Assembly: GCA_047633055.1 (NCBI GenBank)
Contig: JBLIEI010000001.1
Span: 62,001 to 126,000 of the forward strand
Length of the DNA stretch: 64,000 nucleotides
Direction of reading: 5' to 3'
Origin: CALJFL01 sp047633055
GTDB taxonomy: Bacteria > Pseudomonadota > Gammaproteobacteria > Pseudomonadales > Halieaceae
The first letter of the stretch is position 1. Each line of letters opens with the position of its first letter. The notes under the pieces were generated by a model. That model saw only the letters and a list, made by a program, of their open reading frames with translations, made no database searches and was not told where the DNA came from. Positions 42,711 through 52,628 of this stretch are shown here, piece by piece. A program made the translations under genes and the position numbers.

Positions 42711-44561
42711 GTGACAACGGTTCGACTAACGGCCAGTCAGGCATTGGTGCAATTTCTCTGTGCCCAGCAAACTCAGTTGAATGGCGAAACGGTTCCCTTG
42801 GTTGCCGGTGTGTGGGCAATTTTTGGGCATGGAAACGTAGCCGGCCTAGGTGATGCTTTGGGGCAGGCGCGTGACAGTCTGCCCACTTATCGCGCGCACA
42901 ATGAGCAAGCCATGGCACATGCGGCGATTGGGTATGCCAAGGCTCACAACAGGCGTCGGATGATGGCGTGTACTACCTCTATTGGGCCCGGTGCGACCAA
43001 TATGGTAACTGCGGCAGCTCTGGCGCATGTCAATCGGCTGCCTTTGTTGCTGTTACCTGGCGATACATTTTGTTCGCGTGCCCCAGACCCGGTGCTGCAA
43101 CAGTTGGAGCGATTTGATGATCCTACGGTCACCGCCAACGACGCGTTTCGATGTGTGTCGCGGTATTGGGACAGAATTACTCGTCCCGAGCAGCTGTTGA
43201 CCAGTTTGCCACGTGCCATGCAGGTGCTGACAGATCCGGTTGAATGCGGGCCAGTGACCCTCGCGCTACCGCAGGATGTGCAAACAGAGGCCTATGATTT
43301 CCCGTTGAGTTTCTTTACACCTAGAGTGCACAGAATTCGAAGAGCAGGTATTGATGTAGACGAATTGTCAGCAGTAATCGCTATCATGCGCGGTGCCCAA
43401 AAGCCCTTAATTATTGCGGGTGGCGGCGTTCATTATTCTGGAGCGTGTGAGCAGTTGGCAGAGTTTTCCGCTAAATATAGGATCCCGGTGGCTGAGACGC
43501 AGGCGGGTAAGAGCGCTTTGGCCTGGGATCACAGTTGTAATGTTGGCGCTATTGGCGTTACCGGCTCCAGTGCTGCCAATGAATTAGCAAGCGAGGCAGA
43601 TGTGGTGCTTTGCGTGGGCACCCGGCTGCAGGACTTTACCACCGCCTCGCGTTCGTTATTTGCCAATCCAGAGTGTCGATTGGTCGGTTTAAACGTCGCG
43701 CCGTTTGACGCAGAAAAACACGGTGCTTTGGCTCTTGTGGGTGACGCTCTGACCGGTCTGCAAGCGTTGGCAGAGGGCCTGGAGGGTTGGTCTGCCGATC
43801 AGCGTTGGCCGAAATTGGCAGGCGAAAAAATGACCCAGTGGAATCAGGTGGTAGATCGAGTCACGGCTGTGTCTGATGTCAGCTTACCCAGTGATGCGCA
43901 GGTTTTGGGTATGGTTAACCGAGCTGCAGGCGGCGATGCAGTGGTGGTGTGTGCCGCTGGTGGTTTGCCAGGAGAGTTGCATAAACTGTGGCGATCGGAG
44001 CAGCCCAACGGCTATCACGTTGAATATGGTTACAGTTGCATGGGCTATGAAATTGCCGGTGGGCTGGGCGTTAAAATGGCAATGCCGGAGCGGGAAGTTT
44101 ATGTACTTGTAGGCGATGGTAGCTACCTCATGATGAACTCGGAGGTTGCGACATCGATCATGCTGGATCAGAAGCTTATTCTAGTGATCCTCGACAACAG
44201 AGGCTTCGCTTGTATTAATCGTTTGCAGCGGGGATGTGGAGGCGAGTCTTTCAATAATCTATTACGTGACTCTCGGTCCGGCCAGTCTGGCCCGCCAGCT
44301 GTTGATTTTGCAGCCCATGCTGCTGCGCTAGGAGCTACTTCAGAGAAGGTATCTAATCTCGAGGAATTACAAAAGGCACTGGCACGCGCTGCTCAGGCGA
44401 CAGCTACTTATGCGATTGTGATTGAGACCGACCCAATGGTCAGTACCGCAGAGGGCGGAGCGTGGTGGGAGGTGGCAGTCGCAGAAGTCTCCTCGCGCCC
44501 TGAAGCGCAGTCGGCCCGTGTCACTTATCTATCCGACAAACAAAATCAGCGTCGGTCGTGA
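42711..44561 (+). CDS. iolD: 3D-(3,5/4)-trihydroxycyclohexane-1,2-dione hydrolase
   Basis: IolD, 616 residues, opens the inositol-derived ring; a thiamine-diphosphate enzyme. The cofactor-activating Glu65 is in RAHNEQAMAHAA, and the ThDP/Mg2+ motif GDGSYLMMN is near residue 467, followed by LILVILDNRGFACI. Three-domain architecture and length are standard. The start is GTG, 19 bases after iolC; iolE follows by 10 bases. Confidence 0.96.
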   Translation: MTTVRLTASQALVQFLCAQQTQLNGETVPLVAGVWAIFGHGNVAGLGDALGQARDSLPTYRAHNEQAMAHAAIGYAKAHNRRRMMACTTSIGPGATNMVTAAALAHVNRLPLLLLPGDTFCSRAPDPVLQQLERFDDPTVTANDAFRCVSRYWDRITRPEQLLTSLPRAMQVLTDPVECGPVTLALPQDVQTEAYDFPLSFFTPRVHRIRRAGIDVDELSAVIAIMRGAQKPLIIAGGGVHYSGACEQLAEFSAKYRIPVAETQAGKSALAWDHSCNVGAIGVTGSSAANELASEADVVLCVGTRLQDFTTASRSLFANPECRLVGLNVAPFDAEKHGALALVGDALTGLQALAEGLEGWSADQRWPKLAGEKMTQWNQVVDRVTAVSDVSLPSDAQVLGMVNRAAGGDAVVVCAAGGLPGELHKLWRSEQPNGYHVEYGYSCMGYEIAGGLGVKMAMPEREVYVLVGDGSYLMMNSEVATSIMLDQKLILVILDNRGFACINRLQRGCGGESFNNLLRDSRSGQSGPPAVDFAAHAAALGATSEKVSNLEELQKALARAAQATATYAIVIETDPMVSTAEGGAWWEVAVAEVSSRPEAQSARVTYLSDKQNQRRS

Positions 44562-44571
44562 GGATCTAGCA

Positions 44572-45474
44572 ATGAGTGTGCGTATTGGAATTAATCCGCT
44601 CACCTGGAGCAATGATGATTTGCCGGCACTGGGGGGAGATACTCCTCTGGCTCAGTGTTTGTCGGAGGGCGCGCAGGCTGGCTATGCGGGATTTGAGTTG
44701 GGCAATAAATTTCCTCGAGAGACAGAAGTATTGCGTCCGCTGTTGGCAGAGCATGACCTTGATCTCATATCCGGCTGGTATAGCGGTCGATTACTGGAGC
44801 GGTCTGTAGAGGAAGAAATCGAGGCAATGGAGTCTCACGTCACACTGCTGTCACAGATGGGAGCTACGGTAGTCGTGTTTGCCGAGGTCAGTGGCTGTGT
44901 TCATGGCGAAATTGATACACCCTTGTCTTGTCGTCCAGTGCTTGGGGCTGGTGAGTGGGTTGAGTTTGGACGCAAGTTAAGCGAAGTGGCTGACTCGATG
45001 TTGAGTCGAGGTGTTCGTATGGCCTATCACCATCACATGGGTACCGTGGTGGAAAGCGAGCGGGAGATAAATCGGTTGATGGCTGTATGTGATGACTCAG
45101 TAGGCTTGCTCTTGGATACCGGGCATTTGAGCTTTGCTGGTGGCAACCCAGTGGCAACTCTTCGTCGCCATGCTGATCGCGTAGTGCATGTTCACTGCAA
45201 GGATGTGCGACGCCAGCAGTTGGACACAGCGCTAAACAATGACACCAGTTTTCTACAGGCTGTGTTGGCTGGTGTTTTTACAGTTCCTGGCGATGGCAGT
45301 ATAGATTTTTCTAGCGTGCTTAGAACGCTAAAAGAAACTAATTACCAGGGCTGGTTGGTGGTTGAGGCTGAGCAAGATCCAGCTAAAGCCGATCCGCTTA
45401 CATACGCTCGCATGGGGTATGACTTTCTGCGGGCGCAGTGTCTGAATGAGCAACTCCAGATGAAAGAGACCTGA
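44572..45474 (+). CDS. iolE: myo-Inosose-2 dehydratase
   Basis: IolE, 300 residues, dehydrates 2-keto-myo-inositol. It is a xylose-isomerase-like TIM barrel; GINPLTWSNDDLP at the start, GFELGNKFP, YHHHMGTVVE, LLLDTGHLSFAGG and HVHCKDVR contain the expected metal ligands. The frame is open 150 bases upstream inside iolD, but ATG 44572 with GAGGATC upstream gives the family N-terminus. Confidence 0.95.
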   Translation: MSVRIGINPLTWSNDDLPALGGDTPLAQCLSEGAQAGYAGFELGNKFPRETEVLRPLLAEHDLDLISGWYSGRLLERSVEEEIEAMESHVTLLSQMGATVVVFAEVSGCVHGEIDTPLSCRPVLGAGEWVEFGRKLSEVADSMLSRGVRMAYHHHMGTVVESEREINRLMAVCDDSVGLLLDTGHLSFAGGNPVATLRRHADRVVHVHCKDVRRQQLDTALNNDTSFLQAVLAGVFTVPGDGSIDFSSVLRTLKETNYQGWLVVEAEQDPAKADPLTYARMGYDFLRAQCLNEQLQMKET

Positions 45475-45490
45475 TAGGGGGCGATTCAAA

Positions 45491-46477
45491 GTGAATGTAA
45501 TTTGTCTAGTGGGTGCTGGTCGAATTGGTGCTATCCATGCGGCTAATGTGGCAGCGCATCCAGCAGCGGAGTTGCGCTACGTGGTGGATATCAATGCTGA
45601 AGCGGCTGCGCGTTTGGCTGCGAATGTTGGCGCCAAGGCGGTTTCTCTAGAGCGAGCGCTGGCTGACAGCGAAGTTGGTGCTCTGCTAATCGCCAGTGCG
45701 ACGTCCACCCACGTTGACCTTATTACCGCAGCGATCGCAGCGGGCAAGGCTGTCTTTTGCGAAAAGCCGGTGGATCTAGATGTGCAGCGGGTGGAGCATT
45801 GTTTAACCGCAGTGCGAGATAGCGGCAGTTTTTTGATGTTGGGCTTTAATCGACGATTCGATCCACAGTTTGCCGCGCTGGAGAGGCGCTTACGTGCCGG
45901 AGACATTGGTAAGCTCGAGATGGTATCCATCGTCAGTCGAGATCCCGAACCGCCACCATTAGCGTATTTGAAACAGTCCGGTGGCTTGTTCCTCGACATG
46001 ATGATTCACGATTTTGACATGGCGCGATGGCTGTTAGCCGAAGAGCCCTGTGAGCTCTACGCTACCGCTAGCGCTTTGGTTGACCCTGCTGTAGCTGCCG
46101 CAGGTGACGTTGATACCGCACTGGTGATATTGCGTACCCCCAGCGGTGTGCTTTGCAGTATTAGCAATAGTCGACGTGCAGTTTATGGCTACGACCAGCG
46201 TATTGAGGTGTTCGGCTCTAGTGGAATGCTGCGGGCTGAAAATGAAACACCTACCAGGTTACAGCACTTCACTGCTCAGGGGGTGGTCACTGAAAAGCCG
46301 CTAAATTTCTTTTTGGAACGATATCAAGATGCCTATAGGCGTGAGTTGGCAGAATTTATATTAGCACTGGAAAACGGCACTCCCGCGCCGGTCAGTGGCG
46401 ACGACGGTTGGCGTGCCCAGCGCCTTGCTGAGGCTGCTGCGAAGTCCTGTCGCGACAGAAAGCCGGTTGATCTGTGA
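45491..46477 (+). CDS. iolG: Inositol 2-dehydrogenase
   Basis: IolG, 328 residues, oxidises myo-inositol to 2-keto-myo-inositol with NAD+. Rossmann motif GAGRIGAIHA (8-17), catalytic EKPVD (91-95), and the D169-x3-H173 pair in LDMMIHDFDMARWL are all as in IolG. The start is GTG. It closes the first part of the rightward operon; an AT-rich gap of 167 bases follows before the receptor gene, suggesting a second promoter. Confidence 0.93.
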   Translation: MNVICLVGAGRIGAIHAANVAAHPAAELRYVVDINAEAAARLAANVGAKAVSLERALADSEVGALLIASATSTHVDLITAAIAAGKAVFCEKPVDLDVQRVEHCLTAVRDSGSFLMLGFNRRFDPQFAALERRLRAGDIGKLEMVSIVSRDPEPPPLAYLKQSGGLFLDMMIHDFDMARWLLAEEPCELYATASALVDPAVAAAGDVDTALVILRTPSGVLCSISNSRRAVYGYDQRIEVFGSSGMLRAENETPTRLQHFTAQGVVTEKPLNFFLERYQDAYRRELAEFILALENGTPAPVSGDDGWRAQRLAEAAAKSCRDRKPVDL

Positions 46478-46539
46478 TGGTTTTGGTAGGTCCGTTCCTG
46501 GCTGGGCAATCAATTTTATAGAATATATATATGTATATA

Positions 46540-46554
46540 AAATAAAATAGAATA
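46540..46554 (+). repeat. 15-mer shared by two phytate-locus promoters (copy 2)
   Basis: Second copy of AAATAAAATAGAATA, in the AT-rich gap before the TonB-dependent receptor gene; the first copy is at 39546-39560. The surrounding run GAATATATATATGTATATA is also nearly palindromic. Confidence 0.55.
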
Positions 46555-46644
46555 AATATTTTACTATCGTTGATGTTTTGCCATATACTGAATTGGTAAA
46601 GACGTCAGATTAATCGCTCACAATAAACTGCAGGAACTGCCGAT

Positions 46645-49494
46645 ATGAAAGCGACCATTGCAAATCCGATCTTATCTACAGAAAACCCTAGTCCGCGAAT
46701 GCCTTTTAAACCCCAGCTCAAGAAATTAACCCTCGCTCTAGGGCTGGCTGTGGCCACAATGGGTGCGGCAAATAGCTATGCCGAAAATATTACTGGTGAG
46801 GTAACTGATACGAGAAAATCTGCCGTGTTTGAAGGCGCACTAATTAAGCTCGAGGAGTTGAATGTTTCGACGACAAGCGATTCTCGTGGTCGTTTCAGAT
46901 TGTCCAATGTCCCACCCGGGAGCTATACACTGACGGTCAATTATGTGGGTGCCGAGACTCGCAGTATTGCTATCACGGTGGGCGAGGGTGACTTGGCTAT
47001 GGGCGAAGTAGTCCTTGGTACTGTGGGCGCCGACGGCGAGTTTATTCTTGAGGAAATCTTGGTTACCGGACAGGCCGCAGCAATGGCCGGTGCAATCAAC
47101 CAGCAGCGTGCAGCCGATAATATAAAGTCGGTGCTTGATGCCGATAGCATGGGACAGTTCCCAGACCAGAACGTGGCGGAATCGCTGCGCAGGCTGTCAG
47201 GTATTTCGGTGGAGAATGATCAGGGCGAAGGGCGTTATGTGGTTATCCGTGGTATGGATCCAGATTTGAACTCCACCTCAATCAATGGTGTTCGGTCGGC
47301 GTCTGCGGAAAGTCGCAGGGCGTTGCAACTTGATGTGATTCCGTCCGATGTATTAGACGGCATTGAAGTTCAAAAATCACTCACACCGGATATGGATGGC
47401 GATGCCATTGGCGGATCAATTAATGTGAAAACTCTGAGCGCATTCAATCGAAAAGGTTTGTTTGTTAAGGGGCGAGTGGAGGAGGGCTATAACGATCTTC
47501 GCGAAGAGTGGAGCCCCAAAGCATCAGTCGCTGCCAGTAATATTTTTGAGCTGGAAAATGGTCGTCGTTTAGGTGTTGCCGGTGCGTTGAGCTGGCAAGA
47601 TAGAAAGCTACAGGCCGACAACAATGAAGCGGATGGCTGGGAAGTCGCCGATAACGGTTCTCAGTACGTTGAGGAGTTTGAACCTAGGCATTACACCATT
47701 GACCGTGAGCGTATTGGTGCTGTGTTAAACCTTGATTACGATTTCTCAGATCACACTACACTTACAATGCGCTCTTTATACAGTAAGTTTGAAGACAGCG
47801 AGCTTCGAACCGCGCAGACCTACGGTGATCTCGAATTACTAACGGATGACTCTGTGACTAACACTTTGGCGGATTACGGCCTTGCCGAAATCGAAATGAG
47901 TACCAAGGATCGAGTGCAGACGGCCGAAACATTGTCTATCGTTTTCGGCACTGAGAGCCAGTGGGATGTCTGGAATGTTGATTCAAAGATCGGTTATTCC
48001 TACGGGCAGGAAGAAGATCCAGATTTGGTCGAGTCTGCATGGAAGGCCGAGTTTGAATCCGGCGAAGATGGCATTGCAGCTGATACCTCCGTGTTGAGTC
48101 TGAATACATCGGACATTCAACAACCACGTGTGGAGTCTCAGTATTTTAATCTGCTACGCGATCCAAGCCGGTATGAATTGGACGAAATAACCGACGAGTC
48201 AGCCAAAATTGAGGATAGGCAATGGTCGTTCCAGATTGATGCAACCCGTGAGTTTGAACGGTTTGAAGTGCAGTTTGGCGCGAAAGCGCGTCTCAGGGAA
48301 AAGACGAGCGATGAAGACGTGCTGGTCTATGAAGGCGATGGCTCGATTACAATGCAAGGCTACGATGACCTGAGATCGACTGGGGATTACAGCTTCCCCA
48401 ATGTCATTCAACCGGCGCCAAGTGCCAGTGGTGTGCGCAGTATCCTAGCGAGCGGTAACGGCTTGGAATTCGACGCACTGGGTTCCGAAATAGATTCAAC
48501 TGTGAATGACTGGGAAGTCGAAGAAGATATCTTTGCCGGATATGGTCTGGTCAGGTACTACACCGAAAAAATGGTGATAATTGGTGGAATTCGAGTCGAG
48601 TATACTGACTTTAGTTCAAGCGGAAACTTTGTAGAACTGATCGAAACCGACGATGATGAGTTTGTCCAGAGTACCAGCGTCAACGCAGACAGAGGCTATA
48701 CGGATGTACTGCCCAGTGTGAATGTACGGTACGACTTTACCGAGAAACTAGTGGGGCGCGCTGCTGTATCGAAGTCATTGGTTCGACCTCTGTTCGAAGA
48801 TGTTGCCGCGCGGATCGCGGTAGACGATGGTGAGGCCGAAATAGGTAATACAGACTTAGACCCCTATGGCTCTTGGAACTATGACCTGTCATTAGAGTTT
48901 TATCCCTCGCAGCTGAGTGTATTGTCAGTGGGTATGTTCTATAAAGACTTGAGTGACTTTATTTATTACCAGACTTTTGATGATTTCGAATTCAACGGTG
49001 TGGTCTATGACGAGGCGACCATCGCCAATAATGGTGAAGATGCAGAAGTCTTTGGTTTAGAGTTTAACTACCAACAGCACTTTGGCTTTCTGCCCGAGCC
49101 CTTTGATGGATTGCTAGTGAGCCTCAACTATACGTATGTTGATAGTGAAGCTCAGTTGGAAGATCGCAAGATCTCCATGCCGAAGCAGGCTAATAATATT
49201 GCTGGGTTTGTCATTGGCTACGAGAAGTACGGCCTGGATTTACGCCTTGCGATGAAGTATCGAGACAAGTATCTGGATTCTATCGAAGGTGAAGATGAAG
49301 ATCGCTTTACAGACTCGCACACACAGTGGGATTTCACCGCCAAGTACTCGGTTAGTGAGAACTGGTTAGTGTATGCAGAGCTGGCAAATATAAATGAAGA
49401 GCCAGAGTATTACTATTCAGGTAATCGCAATCGTTTGCTGCAGTATGATGAGTTTGGAACAACCGGCGTAATCGGTGTGCAGTTCATCTACTGA
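46645..49494 (+). CDS. TonB-dependent receptor, candidate phytate receptor
   Basis: A 949-residue outer-membrane receptor. After the signal peptide (ending SYA, about residue 47) comes a carboxypeptidase-like regulatory domain (GEVTDTRKSAVFEGALIKL), a TonB box-like EEILVTG, the plug (PDQNVAESLRRLSGISVEND, RYVVIRGMDP) and a 22-strand barrel ending in Tyr (IGVQFIY). The mature chain is very acidic. By context it should import phytate or large inositol phosphates; beta-propeller phytase genes are often near such receptors. Start has AGGAA upstream; Met19 is an alternative. Confidence 0.93.
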   Translation: MKATIANPILSTENPSPRMPFKPQLKKLTLALGLAVATMGAANSYAENITGEVTDTRKSAVFEGALIKLEELNVSTTSDSRGRFRLSNVPPGSYTLTVNYVGAETRSIAITVGEGDLAMGEVVLGTVGADGEFILEEILVTGQAAAMAGAINQQRAADNIKSVLDADSMGQFPDQNVAESLRRLSGISVENDQGEGRYVVIRGMDPDLNSTSINGVRSASAESRRALQLDVIPSDVLDGIEVQKSLTPDMDGDAIGGSINVKTLSAFNRKGLFVKGRVEEGYNDLREEWSPKASVAASNIFELENGRRLGVAGALSWQDRKLQADNNEADGWEVADNGSQYVEEFEPRHYTIDRERIGAVLNLDYDFSDHTTLTMRSLYSKFEDSELRTAQTYGDLELLTDDSVTNTLADYGLAEIEMSTKDRVQTAETLSIVFGTESQWDVWNVDSKIGYSYGQEEDPDLVESAWKAEFESGEDGIAADTSVLSLNTSDIQQPRVESQYFNLLRDPSRYELDEITDESAKIEDRQWSFQIDATREFERFEVQFGAKARLREKTSDEDVLVYEGDGSITMQGYDDLRSTGDYSFPNVIQPAPSASGVRSILASGNGLEFDALGSEIDSTVNDWEVEEDIFAGYGLVRYYTEKMVIIGGIRVEYTDFSSSGNFVELIETDDDEFVQSTSVNADRGYTDVLPSVNVRYDFTEKLVGRAAVSKSLVRPLFEDVAARIAVDDGEAEIGNTDLDPYGSWNYDLSLEFYPSQLSVLSVGMFYKDLSDFIYYQTFDDFEFNGVVYDEATIANNGEDAEVFGLEFNYQQHFGFLPEPFDGLLVSLNYTYVDSEAQLEDRKISMPKQANNIAGFVIGYEKYGLDLRLAMKYRDKYLDSIEGEDEDRFTDSHTQWDFTAKYSVSENWLVYAELANINEEPEYYYSGNRNRLLQYDEFGTTGVIGVQFIY

Positions 49495-49516
49495 TCACTC
49501 TTTCGTGATTTGTTCT

Positions 49517-49534
49517 GGCGCTTTTCGAAGCGCC
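49517..49534 (+). terminator. Short GC-rich hairpin with TTCG loop after the receptor gene
   Basis: GGCGCTT, loop TTCG, AAGCGCC: a perfect 7-bp stem with a stable tetraloop, 23 bases after the receptor stop. No T run follows, so it may act as an mRNA 3' end stabiliser or partial attenuator between the receptor and transporter genes. Confidence 0.55.
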
Positions 49535-49609
49535 CGATGAGTCACGATTTTCCCGATGATTTTTTGGAAGAGAATTTTTTTCGGCTAGAAAAAATGGGAT
49601 CAGAGGGTA

Positions 49610-51235
49610 ATGGACACACTGGCTATCACCACATTTCTAGCTTTCACGATTCTGGTGCTGTTGCTTTCTTTTTGGATTACACGAAACGACAATCTAGCCA
49701 GTTCTGAAGGGTACTTTCTTGCCGGTCGTAGTTTAGGTGCCTGGGTAATAGCTGGCTCCCTCATCCTAACTAACCTTTCTACCGAACATCTGATCGGACT
49801 TAACGGTGATGCGTTTAACCATACGGTTGCGGTTATGGCTTGGGAGACTACTGCGGCGCTGGCGATGGTGTTGACTGCAGTCTATTTTCTGCCGCGCTAT
49901 TTGAAGCTTGGGCTCACAACAATTCCAGAATTTCTTGCGCTGCGTTTTGATACACAAACGAGAGTCTTTGCCTCAACGATATTTCTCTTTTCCTACGTTG
50001 CTGCGATATTGCCCATTGTTCTCCTGTTTGGCGCCACTGGGCTGGAAAGTTTGTTTGACCTTTCTGAGGCAACAGGGTGGACACGGAAAGAAACGCTATC
50101 GGCGACCGTTTGGGTAGTCGGTGTGCTTGGGGCGACTTACGCCGTGATAGGTGGTCTAAAGACTGTGGCAATTGCTGATACCATAAATGGAGTCGGGTTT
50201 TTGGTGGCGGGGCTGCTTATTCCGTATCTGGCGCTTTCGATGCTGGGCGATGGCAATGCCATTGCTGGATTCAAGGAAGTGTTTGAGGCCGAGCACGAGA
50301 AGTTTGATATTACTGGCGATGAGCCGGGGTCATTTTTACCGTTCGGTGTGCTGTTTACCGGTATGATCATAAACCAGGTTTTTTTCTGGTGTACAAACCA
50401 GTCCATTGTGCAGCGAGCGCTGGCAGCAAAAAACCTTAAAGAAGGTCAGAAGGGCGTTTTAATCGCCGCTGTGTTTAAGCTTATCGGCCCGTTGATTATC
50501 GTTCTCCCAGGTGTCATTGCCTACCATATGTTTAAGGATCAAATTACCCCGGAAAACTATTTACTCGCGTATCCCACGTTGGTTAAAACAGTTTTGCCTT
50601 CCCCTATGATAGGTTTTTTTGCGGCGGTTATGGTCGGAGCCGTATTGAGTACTTTTAACAGCGTACTGAATAGTTCTGCAACGCTCTTTAGCCAGGGTAT
50701 TTATCATACGTGTATTAATAAGCACGCCACAGATCGTCAGTTGGTTCGAGCAGGGCGTACCTGTAGTATTGTTTTGGCTTTAGGCGCGATGACAGTGGCG
50801 CCGTTTGTAGACACCAGTGGCAGCTTATACGCCTACCTGCAAAAAATAAACGCGACTTTTTTTGGGCCAATGTTAGCGGTGATTCTCTTGGGTATGCTCA
50901 CAACTCGGGTATCGGCGTTAGCGGCTAAGGCAGCTCTTGTGTTGGGTCCCTGTTTGTTCTATTTGCTAGTTTTTGTTGGTGGTGACACCTTGCAAAATAT
51001 TCTGAAAGCCAGTTTTGGCCTTGCCGATGGGCTTCATTTTCTCCATATGTTGGCGATTGTTTTTACCTTGACTGTCATTTTGATGTTGACAATAAGTCAC
51101 TGTCGGCCAGCAACGAATGTTTTTAAATTTGAGGCGTCTGGAGCTGTCGATTTAACGCCCTGGCGCTGGACGTCGACGGCTGCGACTGCCATCTGTGTGG
51201 CTACCGTGATGGTGTATATCGCGTTGGCCCAGTAA
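49610..51235 (+). CDS. Sodium:solute symporter (SSS/SLC5 family), probable inositol transporter
   Basis: A 541-residue SGLT-like symporter with 13-14 helices. SEGYFLAGRSLGAWVIAGSL, LTNLSTEHLIGLNG and the GAVLSTFNSVLNSSATLFSQ region (helix 8, Na+ site) are family signatures. SLC5 members include myo-inositol carriers, and position in the inositol locus makes free inositol the likely cargo. It starts at ATG 49610 after AGAGGG. The next gene starts 44 bases on. Confidence 0.9.
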   Translation: MDTLAITTFLAFTILVLLLSFWITRNDNLASSEGYFLAGRSLGAWVIAGSLILTNLSTEHLIGLNGDAFNHTVAVMAWETTAALAMVLTAVYFLPRYLKLGLTTIPEFLALRFDTQTRVFASTIFLFSYVAAILPIVLLFGATGLESLFDLSEATGWTRKETLSATVWVVGVLGATYAVIGGLKTVAIADTINGVGFLVAGLLIPYLALSMLGDGNAIAGFKEVFEAEHEKFDITGDEPGSFLPFGVLFTGMIINQVFFWCTNQSIVQRALAAKNLKEGQKGVLIAAVFKLIGPLIIVLPGVIAYHMFKDQITPENYLLAYPTLVKTVLPSPMIGFFAAVMVGAVLSTFNSVLNSSATLFSQGIYHTCINKHATDRQLVRAGRTCSIVLALGAMTVAPFVDTSGSLYAYLQKINATFFGPMLAVILLGMLTTRVSALAAKAALVLGPCLFYLLVFVGGDTLQNILKASFGLADGLHFLHMLAIVFTLTVILMLTISHCRPATNVFKFEASGAVDLTPWRWTSTAATAICVATVMVYIALAQ

Positions 51236-51279
51236 GTTTGAAATTGAAGTCCCATACATGTGAAGGAGATAATTTTAAG

Positions 51280-52608
51280 ATGAAATATTCTAAGTTCGGT
51301 CAGCTGCACACTAGATTAAAGCCTCGCTGTGTCGCAGTGTGTTTGACGATGTTTTTCCTGCAAGCCTGTGGTGCTAGTGATGTTGCAAAGGTCAGTACCC
51401 CTATTGCTGATGAATCCCCTTTGTCGGTTGGCTTTATTGCGTTTGGTGACAGTGGTTATCACGCCGATTACATCGAGGAAGAAGACTATTTGCCGCCGGT
51501 GAGGACTTTGGAAGAGTTCAACGAACTCGCGCGTCAGGATTGGCTGGAAGATCATAGGGCAGCCGCAGATTTCACCCCCCCCGTGCCACACTTTCTAGAA
51601 CAACACGGTGGTTATATTGAGGCCAGCGGTCTGACTCCAGTAGCAACCGCGATGAAAAAGCACTGCCTGTCGGTTGAGTGCGAGTTTTCGGTCATGCTGG
51701 GCGATAATATTTACCCCGATGGCGCAACTATGGGGACCGACGGTTTCGATGATGAAGAGCGTTTTCGAAAATTGTTTGAAGTTCCCTTTGGCGATATGGG
51801 GGCAGGCAACGACGATTATCGTATCTATGTTGCGATGGGAAATCATGATTGGAATACGTCTCGCGAAGGCGCCATGGCTCAAATCGAATACATGGAAAAG
51901 AACGCCCCTTTCTATGTGGACAGTAATATCTACAGGGTAAAACCTCCTGCTGGTCGCGGAGAAATCGAACTATTCATTATCGACACCGCCGTATTGCTCG
52001 CATCGACCACGGTGATGGAAGACAGCCTCAATCCTGATGGCAGTGAAGGCGTCTCTAAAGAGGTAGAAGATTTTGAATCCTGGGTTAAACCCGCGACTGA
52101 GCTAGAGCTCAATATGATGCACTGGCTGGAGAAGGGTTTGCGTGAGTCTACGGCTCGGTGGAAGTTCGTCATCGCACACCATCCGATATGGTCTACGGGT
52201 GGGTCTAAGTACGAACAGGCGCGAGCCTTGCGCCCTCTATTAATGCCGGCGATGTGTCGTTATGCGGATGCATACTTCGCCGGACACGAACACGCTTTGG
52301 AGTTACATGAAGACAGTTGCGCAAAGTATTCAGAGACTTCTGAAGTCACGCCCTTGACGGAAATTATTTCCGGCGCAGCGGCGAAGCAACGCGGTGTTAA
52401 TACTGGTTTTATGCGCTATCAGACTGAAAACTACCCGGAAAATAATACCATCTGGGCAAAGGGGATGGCATGGGGGTTTGCGCACCTGCAGTTGGAGGGT
52501 GATACTGCGACGGTATCGATGTTTACCACGCCCAACGATGGTAGTGGCGAAGTGGTCCCCGAAATGCAACATCAGTTCCAGCGTCGCTCTGGTTCATCGG
52601 CCAAATAG
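51280..52608 (+). CDS. Calcineurin-like/purple-acid-phosphatase-type metallophosphatase, lipoprotein
   Basis: A 442-residue exported phosphatase. A lipoprotein signal ends at the lipobox LQAC (Cys30). The dimetal motifs follow in order: AFGDSG (54-59), MLGDNIYPDG, MGNHDWN, HHPIW and GHEHAL. Size and motifs resemble tartrate-resistant/purple acid phosphatases. Next to a phytase it probably removes phosphates from partly dephosphorylated inositol phosphates in the periplasm, but the substrate is inferred. ATG 51280 has a strong AAGGAG site; an upstream TTG at 51238 is less likely. Confidence 0.88.
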   Translation: MKYSKFGQLHTRLKPRCVAVCLTMFFLQACGASDVAKVSTPIADESPLSVGFIAFGDSGYHADYIEEEDYLPPVRTLEEFNELARQDWLEDHRAAADFTPPVPHFLEQHGGYIEASGLTPVATAMKKHCLSVECEFSVMLGDNIYPDGATMGTDGFDDEERFRKLFEVPFGDMGAGNDDYRIYVAMGNHDWNTSREGAMAQIEYMEKNAPFYVDSNIYRVKPPAGRGEIELFIIDTAVLLASTTVMEDSLNPDGSEGVSKEVEDFESWVKPATELELNMMHWLEKGLRESTARWKFVIAHHPIWSTGGSKYEQARALRPLLMPAMCRYADAYFAGHEHALELHEDSCAKYSETSEVTPLTEIISGAAAKQRGVNTGFMRYQTENYPENNTIWAKGMAWGFAHLQLEGDTATVSMFTTPNDGSGEVVPEMQHQFQRRSGSSAK

Positions 52609-52628
52609 TACAGGGAGTAACTAAGCCA

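Noticed and set aside
49510..49707. Short frame between the receptor and symporter genes (MFWRFSKRPMSHDFPDDF)
   Set aside because: It overlaps the hairpin and the symporter start, has no ribosome site and no resemblance to known proteins.
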